Made by a program: the position numbers and the translations under genes. From Nocardioides daejeonensis (GTDB lineage: Bacteria > Actinomycetota > Actinomycetes > Propionibacteriales > Nocardioidaceae), in NCBI RefSeq assembly GCF_003194585.1, contig NZ_QHKZ01000005.1, forward strand, positions 248,001 through 312,000: a stretch of 64,000 nt of DNA. Direction: 5' to 3'. Below, in pieces: positions 52,465 to 60,684 of this stretch. Within the stretch, counting starts at the first letter, position 1. Each line of letters opens with the position of its first letter. The notes under the pieces are model-generated. The model saw only the letters and a list, made by a program, of their open reading frames with translations, did no database searches and had not been told where the DNA came from.

Positions 52465-52929
52465 ATGACTGACATCGCCTACGCCCAGAAGTGGGCCCAC
52501 ACCCGGATCAACGACCAGGCCGCACACCGGGATCTCTACGCGGGCTCGGAGGAGTTCGTGATCGAGACCCGGAAGGTCAACGACCACCTCGGCGACACGA
52601 TCTCGACCGACGACGAGTTCCGTCAGGACCTCGCCGTGTGGGCCGACGGACGCCAGTCGATGACCGTGACCGAGGTGTTCTCCGGCAACGGCCACGTGAT
52701 GATCCACTGGGACTACGAGGTCGCCGGTGCGGACGCCTATCGCGGGCTCCCGACGGACGGCAAGACCCTGACCACCAAGGCCTCGACCTTCCTCGCCTTC
52801 AACGACGCAGGAAAGATCATTCTTGAGTCGACTGTCGTCAACGAGAATCCGCTGCTCCAGCAGCTCGGGCTCCCGATCATCACCCCGCACTACTGGGAAG
52901 AGGGCTTCGACCCTGCCTCCTTGGGCTGA
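52465..52929 (+). CDS. NTF2/SnoaL-like protein 2
   Basis: 154 residues of the same fold as its upstream neighbour (LYAGSEEFVIETRKVNDHLGD, VTEVFSGNGHVMIHWDYEV, TTKASTFLAFNDAGKIILESTVVN). AGAGGAAACAG precedes the ATG. It ends 10 bp before a perfect 17-bp terminator, so the two NTF2 genes form a separate bicistron. Confidence 0.8.
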   Translation: MTDIAYAQKWAHTRINDQAAHRDLYAGSEEFVIETRKVNDHLGDTISTDDEFRQDLAVWADGRQSMTVTEVFSGNGHVMIHWDYEVAGADAYRGLPTDGKTLTTKASTFLAFNDAGKIILESTVVNENPLLQQLGLPIITPHYWEEGFDPASLG

Positions 52930-52938
52930 GCCACTCGG

Positions 52939-52976
52939 CCAGGGGCCGGGCGACCACACGGTCGCCCGGCCCCTGG
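52939..52976 (+). terminator. Strong terminator after the NTF2-like pair
   Basis: Perfect 17-bp arms CCAGGGGCCGGGCGACC (52939-52955) and its complement (52960-52976) with an ACAC loop, 9 nt after the stop, followed by GGCATTTCC. Confidence 0.8.
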
Positions 52977-53027
52977 GCATTTCCGGGAGGAGACCGTTCG
53001 GAGGGTTCACCCCAAGGGGGGTGTCGC

Positions 53028-53073
53028 TTCATCCTCCGGGATGTCGTGGCGCCCCTGCTCCCAGACCTACCTT
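53028..53073 (+). promoter_or_regulatory. Shared island promoter element, CoA ligase/Mce operon copy
   Basis: TTCATCCT (53028-53035), CCGGGA, TGTCGTG (53042-53048), 17 nt, then CCTACCTTCG with -10 TACCTT (53068-53073), 72 bp before the ligase ATG. CATCC-TCCG-GGATG forms a 14-bp dyad. It aligns base for base in spacing with 51879-51924. Confidence 0.6.
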
Positions 53074-53145
53074 CGTGACGCACATCACCGAGAACTGTCT
53101 GGGGGCTCGGCCTCAGCGGGACTCCCAGAACGAGGAGAGACCACC

Positions 53146-54705
53146 ATGTGGGGAACACTGCCGGACACCCTGGACCGGGCCTGTGGCAACTACCGGGACC
53201 AAATCGCGATCGTCGAGGACGAGCGGCGGCTCACCTACAGCGAGCTCCGTGACCTCTCCGACCGACTGGGCTCCGCGCTCGTCTCTCTGGGGGTCGAGAA
53301 GGGCCAGCGGGTCGGCCTGCTGATGCCGAACTGCCTGGAGTTCATCCCCTGCCAGCACGGCATCTGGAAGGCCGGCGCAGTGCTCGTGCAGATGCCGACC
53401 CGGGCCTCCGCCTCGGTGCAGCGCGCCAACCTGGCCCAGACCGAAGCCACCACGCTGATCTACCACGCCTCTCTCGAGGGGATCGTCGAGGAGATGCGGG
53501 CCGACCTTCCGGGCCTGACCCGCTTCGTCCGCGTGGGTGGCGACCCGGCCGACTCCGGTGACCACGACTTCACCACCTTGGTCGACAAGCAGCCCGCCGG
53601 TCGCCCCGCGGTCCAGATCGCCGAGGACGACGAGTGCTACGTGCTCTTCACCTCCGGCAGCACCGGCGAGCCCAAGGGCGTCGTCCAGAGCCACTTCACC
53701 TGGGGTCACTACAGCATCACGGCGGGCCTGGAGATCGGTGACACCCGCTGGGGCGAGGTCTTCGCACACGGCGCGCCGCTGACGCACTACACCCAGATCT
53801 TCGTGATGCCGACCTTCCTACGTGGCGGCACCAACGTCATGCTGCCGGGCCTCGAGGTCGAGTCGCTCTTGGAGAACATCCAGCGGCACAAGATCACCGC
53901 GACCGCCGTGGTGCCGACCATCATCTACCTGCTGCTGGATCACCCGGGCCGGGAGAACTACGACCTCTCCTCCCTGCACACCATGTTGTACGCCGGCTCC
54001 CCGATCGCACCCGAGCGGCTGCGGCAGGCGCTGGAAGTGTTCGGCTCGATCTTCATCCAGACCTACGCGGGTACCGAGCCCGGCTACGTCTCGTGCATGC
54101 GCAAGAGCGACCACCGGGTCGACAGCGAGCAGGCGATCCAGCGCTTGGCCTCGGGCGGCCGACCGATCCCCTACGTCGAGGTCTCGATCCAAGACGACGA
54201 CGACAACCCGCTGCCGGTCGGTGAGGTCGGCGAGGTCTGCTCTCGCCAGCTCGGCCAGATGCTCAGCTATGTCGACTCCTCGCGCAACGCCGAGGCGCTC
54301 CGTGGCGGCTGGGTGCACACCGGCGACATCGGCAAGCTCGACGAAGACGGTTTCCTCTACATCGTCGACCGCAAGAAGGACATGGTGGTCAGCGGCGGGT
54401 TCAACGTCTTCCCGCGTCAGGTTGAGGACGTCATCTGCGCCGACGCCGAGGTCGCCCAGGCCGCCGTGATCGGCATCCCGCACCCCAAGTGGGGCGAGGC
54501 GGTGCACGCCTTCATCGTCCGCAAGCCGGGTTCCGAGGTCAGCGCCGAGCAGATCCAAGCTCGCGTCAAGGCCGAGTTGGGATCGATCCCCTCACCCAAG
54601 ACCGTCGACTTCGTCGACGAGCTGCCCGTCAATCCCGCAGGCAAGGTCGACAAGAAGACCCTGCGGGCCCCGTTCTGGCAGGACCGCGACCGCCAGGTCG
54701 GCTGA
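53146..54705 (+). CDS. Acyl-CoA synthetase (AMP-dependent ligase)
   Basis: 519-residue ANL-family ligase that activates a carboxylic acid to its CoA thioester. Phosphate loop FTSGSTGEPKG, YAGSPIAPERL, IFIQTYAGTEPG, hinge region LYIVDRKKDMVVSGGFNVFPRQVED and the catalytic Lys near the end in NPAGKVDKKTL. The ATG at 53146 has GAGGAGA upstream; the upstream open frame is promoter sequence. It is the first gene of the long operon that ends in the Mce transporter, so the imported compound or its oxidised form is the expected substrate. Confidence 0.92.
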   Translation: MWGTLPDTLDRACGNYRDQIAIVEDERRLTYSELRDLSDRLGSALVSLGVEKGQRVGLLMPNCLEFIPCQHGIWKAGAVLVQMPTRASASVQRANLAQTEATTLIYHASLEGIVEEMRADLPGLTRFVRVGGDPADSGDHDFTTLVDKQPAGRPAVQIAEDDECYVLFTSGSTGEPKGVVQSHFTWGHYSITAGLEIGDTRWGEVFAHGAPLTHYTQIFVMPTFLRGGTNVMLPGLEVESLLENIQRHKITATAVVPTIIYLLLDHPGRENYDLSSLHTMLYAGSPIAPERLRQALEVFGSIFIQTYAGTEPGYVSCMRKSDHRVDSEQAIQRLASGGRPIPYVEVSIQDDDDNPLPVGEVGEVCSRQLGQMLSYVDSSRNAEALRGGWVHTGDIGKLDEDGFLYIVDRKKDMVVSGGFNVFPRQVEDVICADAEVAQAAVIGIPHPKWGEAVHAFIVRKPGSEVSAEQIQARVKAELGSIPSPKTVDFVDELPVNPAGKVDKKTLRAPFWQDRDRQVG

Positions 54706-54740
54706 TCCCCCCACCCCATCCCAGGAAAGTGAGCAGACCC

Positions 54741-56246
54741 ATGAGCGTTCCGCACTACCAGAACTTCATCAACGGCGCTTGGACCGACAACGGCCAGGTG
54801 CTCGAGGTGCGCAGCCCCGCCACCGGCGAGTTGGTGGCCACGGTTGCGAAGGGCGGGGCGGCCGAGATCGACGCTGCCGTCGCCGCAGCAAAGGCCGCCC
54901 ACGCCGCCGGCGTGTGGCGCAACACGCCGCCTGCCGAGCGCGCGGCCCTGATCAACGCCGTCGCCGGCGACCTGGCCGGCCGGCTGGAGGAACTTGCGGC
55001 GCTGCAGAGCCGCGAGAACGGCGCCACCATCCGCGTCACCGGTGCGCTTCACGTCGGCCTGTCGATCGCCAACATGCAGTTCATCGCCGCCCAGGCCGCC
55101 GAGTACGAGTTTGAGAAGGCCGGTCCCGAGATCGGTCCGGTGCCCGCCGAGGGCATCCTGCGTCGCGAGCCGCTGGGCGTGGTCGGCGCGATCGTGCCAT
55201 GGAACATCCCGTTGCTGACCATCGTCTGGAAGGTCACCCCGGCCCTGGCTGCTGGCAACACCGTGGTGCTCAAGCCGGACGAGCACGCCCCGCTGCTGGC
55301 GCTGGAGCTGGCCAAGGCGTTCGAAGCGGCCGGTCTGCCCGCCGGTGTGCTCAACGTCGTGGTGGGCGAGGGTCACGACGCGGGCGCCCGGCTCAGCCAG
55401 CACCCGGACGTGCGCAAGATCGGCTTCACCGGTTCCACCGAGGTCGGCAAGAGCATCCTGGGTGCGTCGGCCGACAACATGAAGCGGGTCACCCTCGAGC
55501 TCGGCGGCAAGGGCCCCAACATCCTCCTCGACGACGCCGACCTCGACGTTGCCATCGACGGCGCCATCTACGCCTGCATGGCCAACAACGGCGAGGCATG
55601 CGAGGCCGGCACCCGGCTCCTGGTGCCCAACTCGCGCAAGGACGAGATCGTCGAGCGCCTGGTCGCCCGGGTCGGCACGATGAAGATCGGCAACCCGCTC
55701 GACCCGGCCACCGACATCGGGCCGCTGATCACTGCGGACCAGCGCGACCGAGTGCTGGCGCACATCGCCAAGGCGGAGACGCAGGGAGCCAAGGTGGCCA
55801 TCGGTGGCAGCGCCCCCGCCGGCGAGGAGTTCGCCAACGGCTACTTCGTCGAGCCGACCGTGCTCACCGACGTGACGCCGTCGATGACCGTCGCCTGCGA
55901 AGAGGTCTTCGGCCCGGTGCTCAGCGTGTTGGGCTACGACACCGTCGACGAGGCGATCGCTATCGCCAACGACACCGAGTACGGCCTGTCGGCCGGCGTC
56001 TGGGGCACGGACGAGACGCGGGTTCTCGACGTGGCCCGCCAGCTCGAGGCCGGAATGATCTACGTCAACGACTGGCATGTGCTGCACCCCGCCTATCCCT
56101 TCGGTGGCTACAAGCAGAGCGGTCTCGGCCGCGAGGGCGGTCCGAACGCCCTCGACGCGTACACGGAGCAGAAGTACATCTCCGTCGACCGCTCCGGCGG
56201 TGTTGAGAACAAGGCCTACGCCTTGGTGCTCGGCACCCCGGCCTGA
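54741..56246 (+). CDS. Aldehyde dehydrogenase (NAD(P)-dependent)
   Basis: 501-residue ALDH-superfamily enzyme. Catalytic Cys287 (NNGEACEAGT) and Glu253 (LELGGKGPN) are present, with VPWNIPLL, GFTGSTEVGK and EEVFGPVLSV. It oxidises an aldehyde to the acid that the upstream ligase could activate. The ATG lies 35 bp after the ligase stop, with AGGAAAGTGAG upstream. It may act after a flavin-dependent oxygenation; that order is inferred. Confidence 0.93.
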   Translation: MSVPHYQNFINGAWTDNGQVLEVRSPATGELVATVAKGGAAEIDAAVAAAKAAHAAGVWRNTPPAERAALINAVAGDLAGRLEELAALQSRENGATIRVTGALHVGLSIANMQFIAAQAAEYEFEKAGPEIGPVPAEGILRREPLGVVGAIVPWNIPLLTIVWKVTPALAAGNTVVLKPDEHAPLLALELAKAFEAAGLPAGVLNVVVGEGHDAGARLSQHPDVRKIGFTGSTEVGKSILGASADNMKRVTLELGGKGPNILLDDADLDVAIDGAIYACMANNGEACEAGTRLLVPNSRKDEIVERLVARVGTMKIGNPLDPATDIGPLITADQRDRVLAHIAKAETQGAKVAIGGSAPAGEEFANGYFVEPTVLTDVTPSMTVACEEVFGPVLSVLGYDTVDEAIAIANDTEYGLSAGVWGTDETRVLDVARQLEAGMIYVNDWHVLHPAYPFGGYKQSGLGREGGPNALDAYTEQKYISVDRSGGVENKAYALVLGTPA

Positions 56247-56279
56247 GTCGCGAACCTCTCTGACCCCGAGGAGTGAGCC

Positions 56280-57542
56280 ATGTCCACCCATCCCCGCACC
56301 GATCGATACGCCGGCTCCGAGCTGGTGGAAGCGGCCCTGGAGCAGTTGCGCCTCGGCCGACCGGTGGTCGTCTTCGATGACGACGACCGCGAGAACGAGG
56401 GCGATCTGATCTGCGCCGCCGAGCTCATGACCGCAGAGACGATGGCCTTCATCGTCCAGCACACCAGCGGACTGATCTGCGTGGGGATGACGGGGGAGCG
56501 GCTCGACGAGCTCGAGCTGCCCCCCATGGTGGAGGCCTCCGACGACCCGAGGGGTACGGCCTTCACCGTCTCGGTGGACCTCAAGGGCTTCACCACCACC
56601 GGGATCTCGGCCGAAGATCGGGCACTCACGGCGCGCGCGCTGGGGAACCCGTTCGTCACACCGGCGCAGTTCAGCCGCCCCGGGCACGTCTTCCCACTGC
56701 GGGCCCGACCTGGCGGCGTACTGCAGCGCACCGGCCATACAGAGGCGTCGGTCGACCTGTGCCGGATGGCGGGCCTGCAACCGGCGGGCGTGCTGGCGGA
56801 GATCACCAACCCCGACGGCACCATGGCGCGGATGCCGGACCTGGTGCGTTTCGCCCAACGGCACCAGCTGGTGCTGCTCTCGGTGGCCGACCTGGTGCGC
56901 TACCGCATGGCGGAGAACTCCGTGGTCACGCGCACTGCCGCGGCTCGAGTGCCGACCGACTTCGGTGACTTCGACGTGTCGACCTACCGCTCGGAGGTCG
57001 ACGGTCGGGAGCACGTGGCCTTCGTGCGCGGTGATGTCGCGGCCGTGCCCGACGTGCTGGTGCGGGTGCATTCGGAGTGCCTGACCGGCGACGTCTTCGG
57101 GTCGCGTCGCTGCGACTGCGGTGAACAACTGCAGATCGCGCTGCGCACCGTGGCGGAAGCCGACTGTGGGGTGGTCCTCTACATGCGAGGGCATGAGGGG
57201 CGCGGGATCGGCCTGACGCACAAGCTGAGGGCCTACCGCCTCCAGGACGAGAACGGACTCGACACCGTCGACGCGAACCTCGCGCTCGGTCTGCCCGTCG
57301 ACAGCCGCGAGTACGGCGTGGGTGCCCAGATCCTGCGTGACCTCGGTGTCACGTCCATGCGGTTGATGAGCAACAACCCGGCGAAGTTCGCTGGTCTCTC
57401 GAACTACGGAATCAGCATCACCGAGCGCGTGCCGTTGCGGGTCACTCCCCGCGCAGAGAACGCGGCCTACTTGCAGACGAAGGCGTCTCGCCTCGACCAC
57501 GATCTCGACGCCACCTGCGCGTCGGAATGGAACGCATCATGA
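56280..57542 (+). CDS. ribBA: Bifunctional 3,4-dihydroxy-2-butanone-4-phosphate synthase / GTP cyclohydrolase II
   Basis: 420 residues catalysing both entry steps of riboflavin synthesis. The RibB half has DDDDRENEGDLICAAE, RPGHVFPLRA and GHTEASVDLCRMAG. The RibA half has the zinc cysteines in HSECLTGDVFGSRRCDCGEQL, MRGHEGRGIGL and DSREYGVGAQIL. Both active sites look intact. It is not in a rib operon: it lies between an aldehyde dehydrogenase and a flavin reductase, so it probably boosts flavin supply when this pathway is on. The 3' end overlaps the reductase start by 4 bp (ATGA). Confidence 0.93.
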   Translation: MSTHPRTDRYAGSELVEAALEQLRLGRPVVVFDDDDRENEGDLICAAELMTAETMAFIVQHTSGLICVGMTGERLDELELPPMVEASDDPRGTAFTVSVDLKGFTTTGISAEDRALTARALGNPFVTPAQFSRPGHVFPLRARPGGVLQRTGHTEASVDLCRMAGLQPAGVLAEITNPDGTMARMPDLVRFAQRHQLVLLSVADLVRYRMAENSVVTRTAAARVPTDFGDFDVSTYRSEVDGREHVAFVRGDVAAVPDVLVRVHSECLTGDVFGSRRCDCGEQLQIALRTVAEADCGVVLYMRGHEGRGIGLTHKLRAYRLQDENGLDTVDANLALGLPVDSREYGVGAQILRDLGVTSMRLMSNNPAKFAGLSNYGISITERVPLRVTPRAENAAYLQTKASRLDHDLDATCASEWNAS

Positions 57543-58057
57543 CCAGCACCCTTGTCCCCCCGACCACAGCGGACAAGTTCCGCCAGGCGATGTCCTCGTT
57601 CCCCAGCGGGGTCACGATCATGACGACGACCGACGTCGGCGGCGAACCGCGCGGCTTCGCCGCCAGCTCCTTCTGCTCCGTCTCGCTGGAGCCCGCGCTG
57701 GTGCTCGTGTGTCTGGCGAAGACGGCGCAATGTCACGACGCCTTCATGGTCAACGACCAGTGGTCGATCCAGATGGCGGGCTCGGCGCACGTCGAGCTCA
57801 TCGAGCGGTTCGCCACCAAGGGCGCAGACAAGTTCGCCGGTGGTGAGTTCGTGCCGGACCATCGTGGGGTGCCGGTGTTGCTCGACGCCGCCGTGCTCAT
57901 CGAGTGCGAAGCCTACGAGCGCCACGACGGTGGGGACCACACGATCCTGATCGCCAAGGTCAGGGAGATCGACATCGACGACCGGCCGCCGGTGCTCTAC
58001 TTCCAGCGCGGCTTCCGCCACCTCGACCAGATCCCGCTGCAAGGGGCCCTGTCGTGA
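57539..58057 (+). CDS. Flavin reductase domain protein (HsaB/two-component monooxygenase type)
   Basis: 172-residue flavin:NAD(P)H reductase-like protein: FRQAMSSFPSGVTIMTT, GFAASSFCSVSLEPALVLVCLAKTAQCHDAF and FAGGEFVPDHRGVPVLLDAAVLIECEAYE. Such proteins supply reduced FMN/FAD to a separate oxygenase; candidate partners here are the two LLM proteins or the altered acyl-CoA dehydrogenase-like protein. The ATG overlaps the ribBA stop by 4 bp and the stop overlaps the first YrbE gene (GTGA), linking flavin supply and transport translationally. Confidence 0.9.
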   Translation: MTSTLVPPTTADKFRQAMSSFPSGVTIMTTTDVGGEPRGFAASSFCSVSLEPALVLVCLAKTAQCHDAFMVNDQWSIQMAGSAHVELIERFATKGADKFAGGEFVPDHRGVPVLLDAAVLIECEAYERHDGGDHTILIAKVREIDIDDRPPVLYFQRGFRHLDQIPLQGALS

Positions 58058-58917
58058 CCATGACCGAACCGACCTCGGAGACCGAGGACTACCCGGAGCG
58101 TGTTCTGCCGGCAGGCGGTCGCCTGATGCAGGCGACCCCCTCAGGCGTCCAGCGCGTAGTCAGCGACGTCGGTGAGTCCGGGCGCCTGCTTGCACGCATG
58201 GTGAGTACGGCGGTCCGTCAACCGCGCGGCTACTGGGCCGCGACGCGCGACGAGATGTACTCGATGCTGCGCTTCTGCTGGCTTCCGGTGACCCTGGCGG
58301 TCGGCGGCTTCACCTTCCTGATCGCCAACTACGCCTACGATCTGCTGAGCCTGCTGGGTGCCGGCAACCGGCTCGGCACCTACTTCGTGTTTGCCTCGAT
58401 CCGCGAGATCTCACCGTTCTGCACCGGCATGGCGGTCGCGGGCGTGATGGGCACCGCGATGACCGCCGACCTCGGCGCCCGACGGATCCGCGAGGAGCTC
58501 GACGCCCTCGTGGTTCTCGGAGTCGACGCGCTCCGCGAGCTCGTGCTGCCGCGCGTGCTCGCTATCACCGTGATGATGGTGCTCTTCAACATCCTGGGCA
58601 GCGTCTTGGGTATCGGCGTCGCCCTCGTGTCGGCGACGTGGCTCGGTGACACCTCGCCCGGCGCCTACATGGGCAACATCTTCGGTGCCCTGACCGTCCC
58701 CGAGCTCGGCGGCACGTTGATCAAGACCCTCGGTGTCGGCCTCTTCATCGGTGTCGTGGCCGCCCACAAGGGACTCACCGCGAAGGGTGGGGCCGAGGGG
58801 GTCGGCCGGGCAGTCAACGAGGCGGTGGTGCTCTCCTTCGCAGCCATCTGGGTCATCAACTTCGTGGTCAACGCGACGATGCTCGGCCTCTTCCCCGAAA
58901 TGCTCATGAACAGGTGA
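58054..58917 (+). CDS. yrbEA: YrbE/MlaE-type permease of an Mce transport system (first copy)
   Basis: 287-residue integral membrane permease with about five hydrophobic segments and the MlaE core PFCTGMAVAGVMGTAMTADLGARRIREELDALVVLGVDALRELVLPR. Mce systems move lipids or sterols across the actinobacterial envelope. The GTG at 58054 overlaps the reductase stop; an ATG two codons later is possible. Confidence 0.93.
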   Translation: MTMTEPTSETEDYPERVLPAGGRLMQATPSGVQRVVSDVGESGRLLARMVSTAVRQPRGYWAATRDEMYSMLRFCWLPVTLAVGGFTFLIANYAYDLLSLLGAGNRLGTYFVFASIREISPFCTGMAVAGVMGTAMTADLGARRIREELDALVVLGVDALRELVLPRVLAITVMMVLFNILGSVLGIGVALVSATWLGDTSPGAYMGNIFGALTVPELGGTLIKTLGVGLFIGVVAAHKGLTAKGGAEGVGRAVNEAVVLSFAAIWVINFVVNATMLGLFPEMLMNR

Positions 58918-59798
58918 TGACGGTGACCACAGACACGACAACGACCTCGGTCATCGACCCGGAGGCCGAGGCCGAGCTCGACGCGTCGTCGCCCTCGGTC
59001 GGCGGCGGTGGGTTCGGCGGCTACAGCGACGGCACGTCGCTGATCACCGACCTGGGCGCCATTGCAGCCTTCTCCGGCAAGGTGTTCCGCGGCCTTCCCA
59101 AGGTGGGTGCGCACGGCACGGAGGTGCTCCGGCAAGCGGGTGTCTTCATCTTGAAGAGCACGATGATCATCTGGTTCATGATGTGCATGCTGGCCGCCGA
59201 GATCGCGCTGGAGGCGCACTATCTCCTGGCTCAGCTTGGCGCCGGCGGTTACACGGCCGTCTTCAGCTCGACTGGTGACTACACCGTGGCCCAGGAGATG
59301 TGGGGCTGGATCCTCGCGGCCAAGGTCGGCTGCGGGTTGGTTGCCGAGCTCGGCTCGATGCGGATCAGCGAGGAGATCGACGCCCTCGAGGTGATGGGCT
59401 TCGACTCGCTCTCCTACCTGGTGACCACCCGCATCGTCGCCATCATGGTGGTGACGCCGTTCATGTTCGTGGCCGGAACCGGACTGATGTATCTGCTTGG
59501 CTACTTCCTGAACGTGCACTACTTCCACAGCGTCTCCGGCGGTGGCTACCTCTCCGTCTTCTGGTCGTTCACCACCCAACAGGACCTCATGCTCTCGCTC
59601 CTGGTGGCCGCGATCATGGGATTCCTGATCGTCCTGGTGGGCTGCTACTACGGCTACAACGCGAGCGGCGGGCCGGTCGGCGTAGGCAAGGCCACCGCGA
59701 AGTCGATGGTCATCAACCTGGTCATCGTGAGCGTCCTCGGCGCGGTCTTCCAGCAGCTCTTCTTCGGCGCACTCACGCGCGCCCCCATCAGTTTCTGA
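58914..59798 (+). CDS. yrbEB: YrbE/MlaE-type permease of an Mce transport system (second copy)
   Basis: 294-residue second permease with the same fold: GCGLVAELGSMRISEEIDALEVMGFDSLSYLVTTRIVA and YYGYNASGGPVGVGKATAKSMV. The GTG overlaps the stop of the first permease by 4 bp. A heterodimeric permease core is usual for Mce operons. Confidence 0.93.
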   Translation: MMTVTTDTTTTSVIDPEAEAELDASSPSVGGGGFGGYSDGTSLITDLGAIAAFSGKVFRGLPKVGAHGTEVLRQAGVFILKSTMIIWFMMCMLAAEIALEAHYLLAQLGAGGYTAVFSSTGDYTVAQEMWGWILAAKVGCGLVAELGSMRISEEIDALEVMGFDSLSYLVTTRIVAIMVVTPFMFVAGTGLMYLLGYFLNVHYFHSVSGGGYLSVFWSFTTQQDLMLSLLVAAIMGFLIVLVGCYYGYNASGGPVGVGKATAKSMVINLVIVSVLGAVFQQLFFGALTRAPISF

Positions 59799-59838
59799 CG
59801 TGCTCGGGCACATCCGATCGACGAAAGGCAGCACCGCG

Positions 59839-60675
59839 ATGACGACACAGGTCACCCAGGACATGTCCTTCTATGAGGACATCTACGCCAACGGGATCAT
59901 CGTCGAGCCCCACCCGGACGTGACGCACAGCGTCAAGATCAAGAACGTCAAGAAGTCCTTCGGCTCCTTCGACGTCTTGACCGGGCTCAACCTCAACTTC
60001 GCCAACGACTCGATCACCACGGTCCTCGGGCCCTCCGGCACCGGCAAGAGCGTGCTGCTCAAGCACATCGTGGGCCTGCTCGAGCCGGATGAGGGCGTCG
60101 TCGAGGTCTTCGGCCAGGACATCTGGAGGGTCTCGGATGCCGAACGCCGCGAGATCCGCAAGCGGGTCGGGATCCTCTTCCAAGACGGCGCGCTCTTCGG
60201 CTCGATGAACATCTTCGACAACGTCGCTTTCCCGCTGCGCAAGCACACCCGCAAGCGCGAGTCCGAGGTGCGCCAGATCGTGATGTCGCGGCTGGAGGAG
60301 GTCGGCCTGACCAGGGCGGCGACGAAGTATCCCGGTGAGGTTTCCGGCGGCATGAAGAAGCGTGCCGGCTTTGCCCGCGCCCTGGTGCTCAACCCCAGCC
60401 TGGTCATGTTCGACGAGCCGGACTCGGGCCTCGACCCGGTGCGTACCAGCCTGCTCAACGACCTCATCCTCAAGGTGCATGCCGAGCACGGCGGTACCTA
60501 CATCCTGGTCACCCACAACATCCCCACCGCACGCAAGGTCAGCGACTACGTCGGCGTGGTGTGGCAGGGCAAGCTGATCCACTACGGCGAGACCGAGAAG
60601 GCATTCAACTCCGACATGCCGTTCGTGCGTCAGTTCCTGTCCGGTGATTCCGTCGGCCCCCTGGGCATGGACTGA
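59839..60675 (+). CDS. ABC ATPase of the Mce system (MceG/Mkl type)
   Basis: 278-residue ATPase: Walker A GPSGTGKSVLLKH, LFQDGALFGSMNIFDNVAFPL, signature VSGGMKKRAGFARAL, Walker B LVMFDEPDSGLDP and switch His in THNIPTA. The ATG at 59839 was chosen with GAAAGGC upstream; a GTG at 59800 would add 13 residues. In mycobacteria the MceG ATPase is encoded apart from the mce operons and shared among them, whereas here it is inside the operon between permeases and Mce proteins. Confidence 0.93.
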   Translation: MTTQVTQDMSFYEDIYANGIIVEPHPDVTHSVKIKNVKKSFGSFDVLTGLNLNFANDSITTVLGPSGTGKSVLLKHIVGLLEPDEGVVEVFGQDIWRVSDAERREIRKRVGILFQDGALFGSMNIFDNVAFPLRKHTRKRESEVRQIVMSRLEEVGLTRAATKYPGEVSGGMKKRAGFARALVLNPSLVMFDEPDSGLDPVRTSLLNDLILKVHAEHGGTYILVTHNIPTARKVSDYVGVVWQGKLIHYGETEKAFNSDMPFVRQFLSGDSVGPLGMD

Positions 60676-60684
60676 GGACGGACG

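Noticed and set aside
54417..57500. A minus-strand open frame of more than 1000 codons opposite the ligase, aldehyde dehydrogenase and ribBA genes
   Set aside because: It is the antisense of three genes with clear active-site motifs; the translation is rich in Arg, Gly, Val and Asp and has no domain. Long antisense frames are expected at this GC content.
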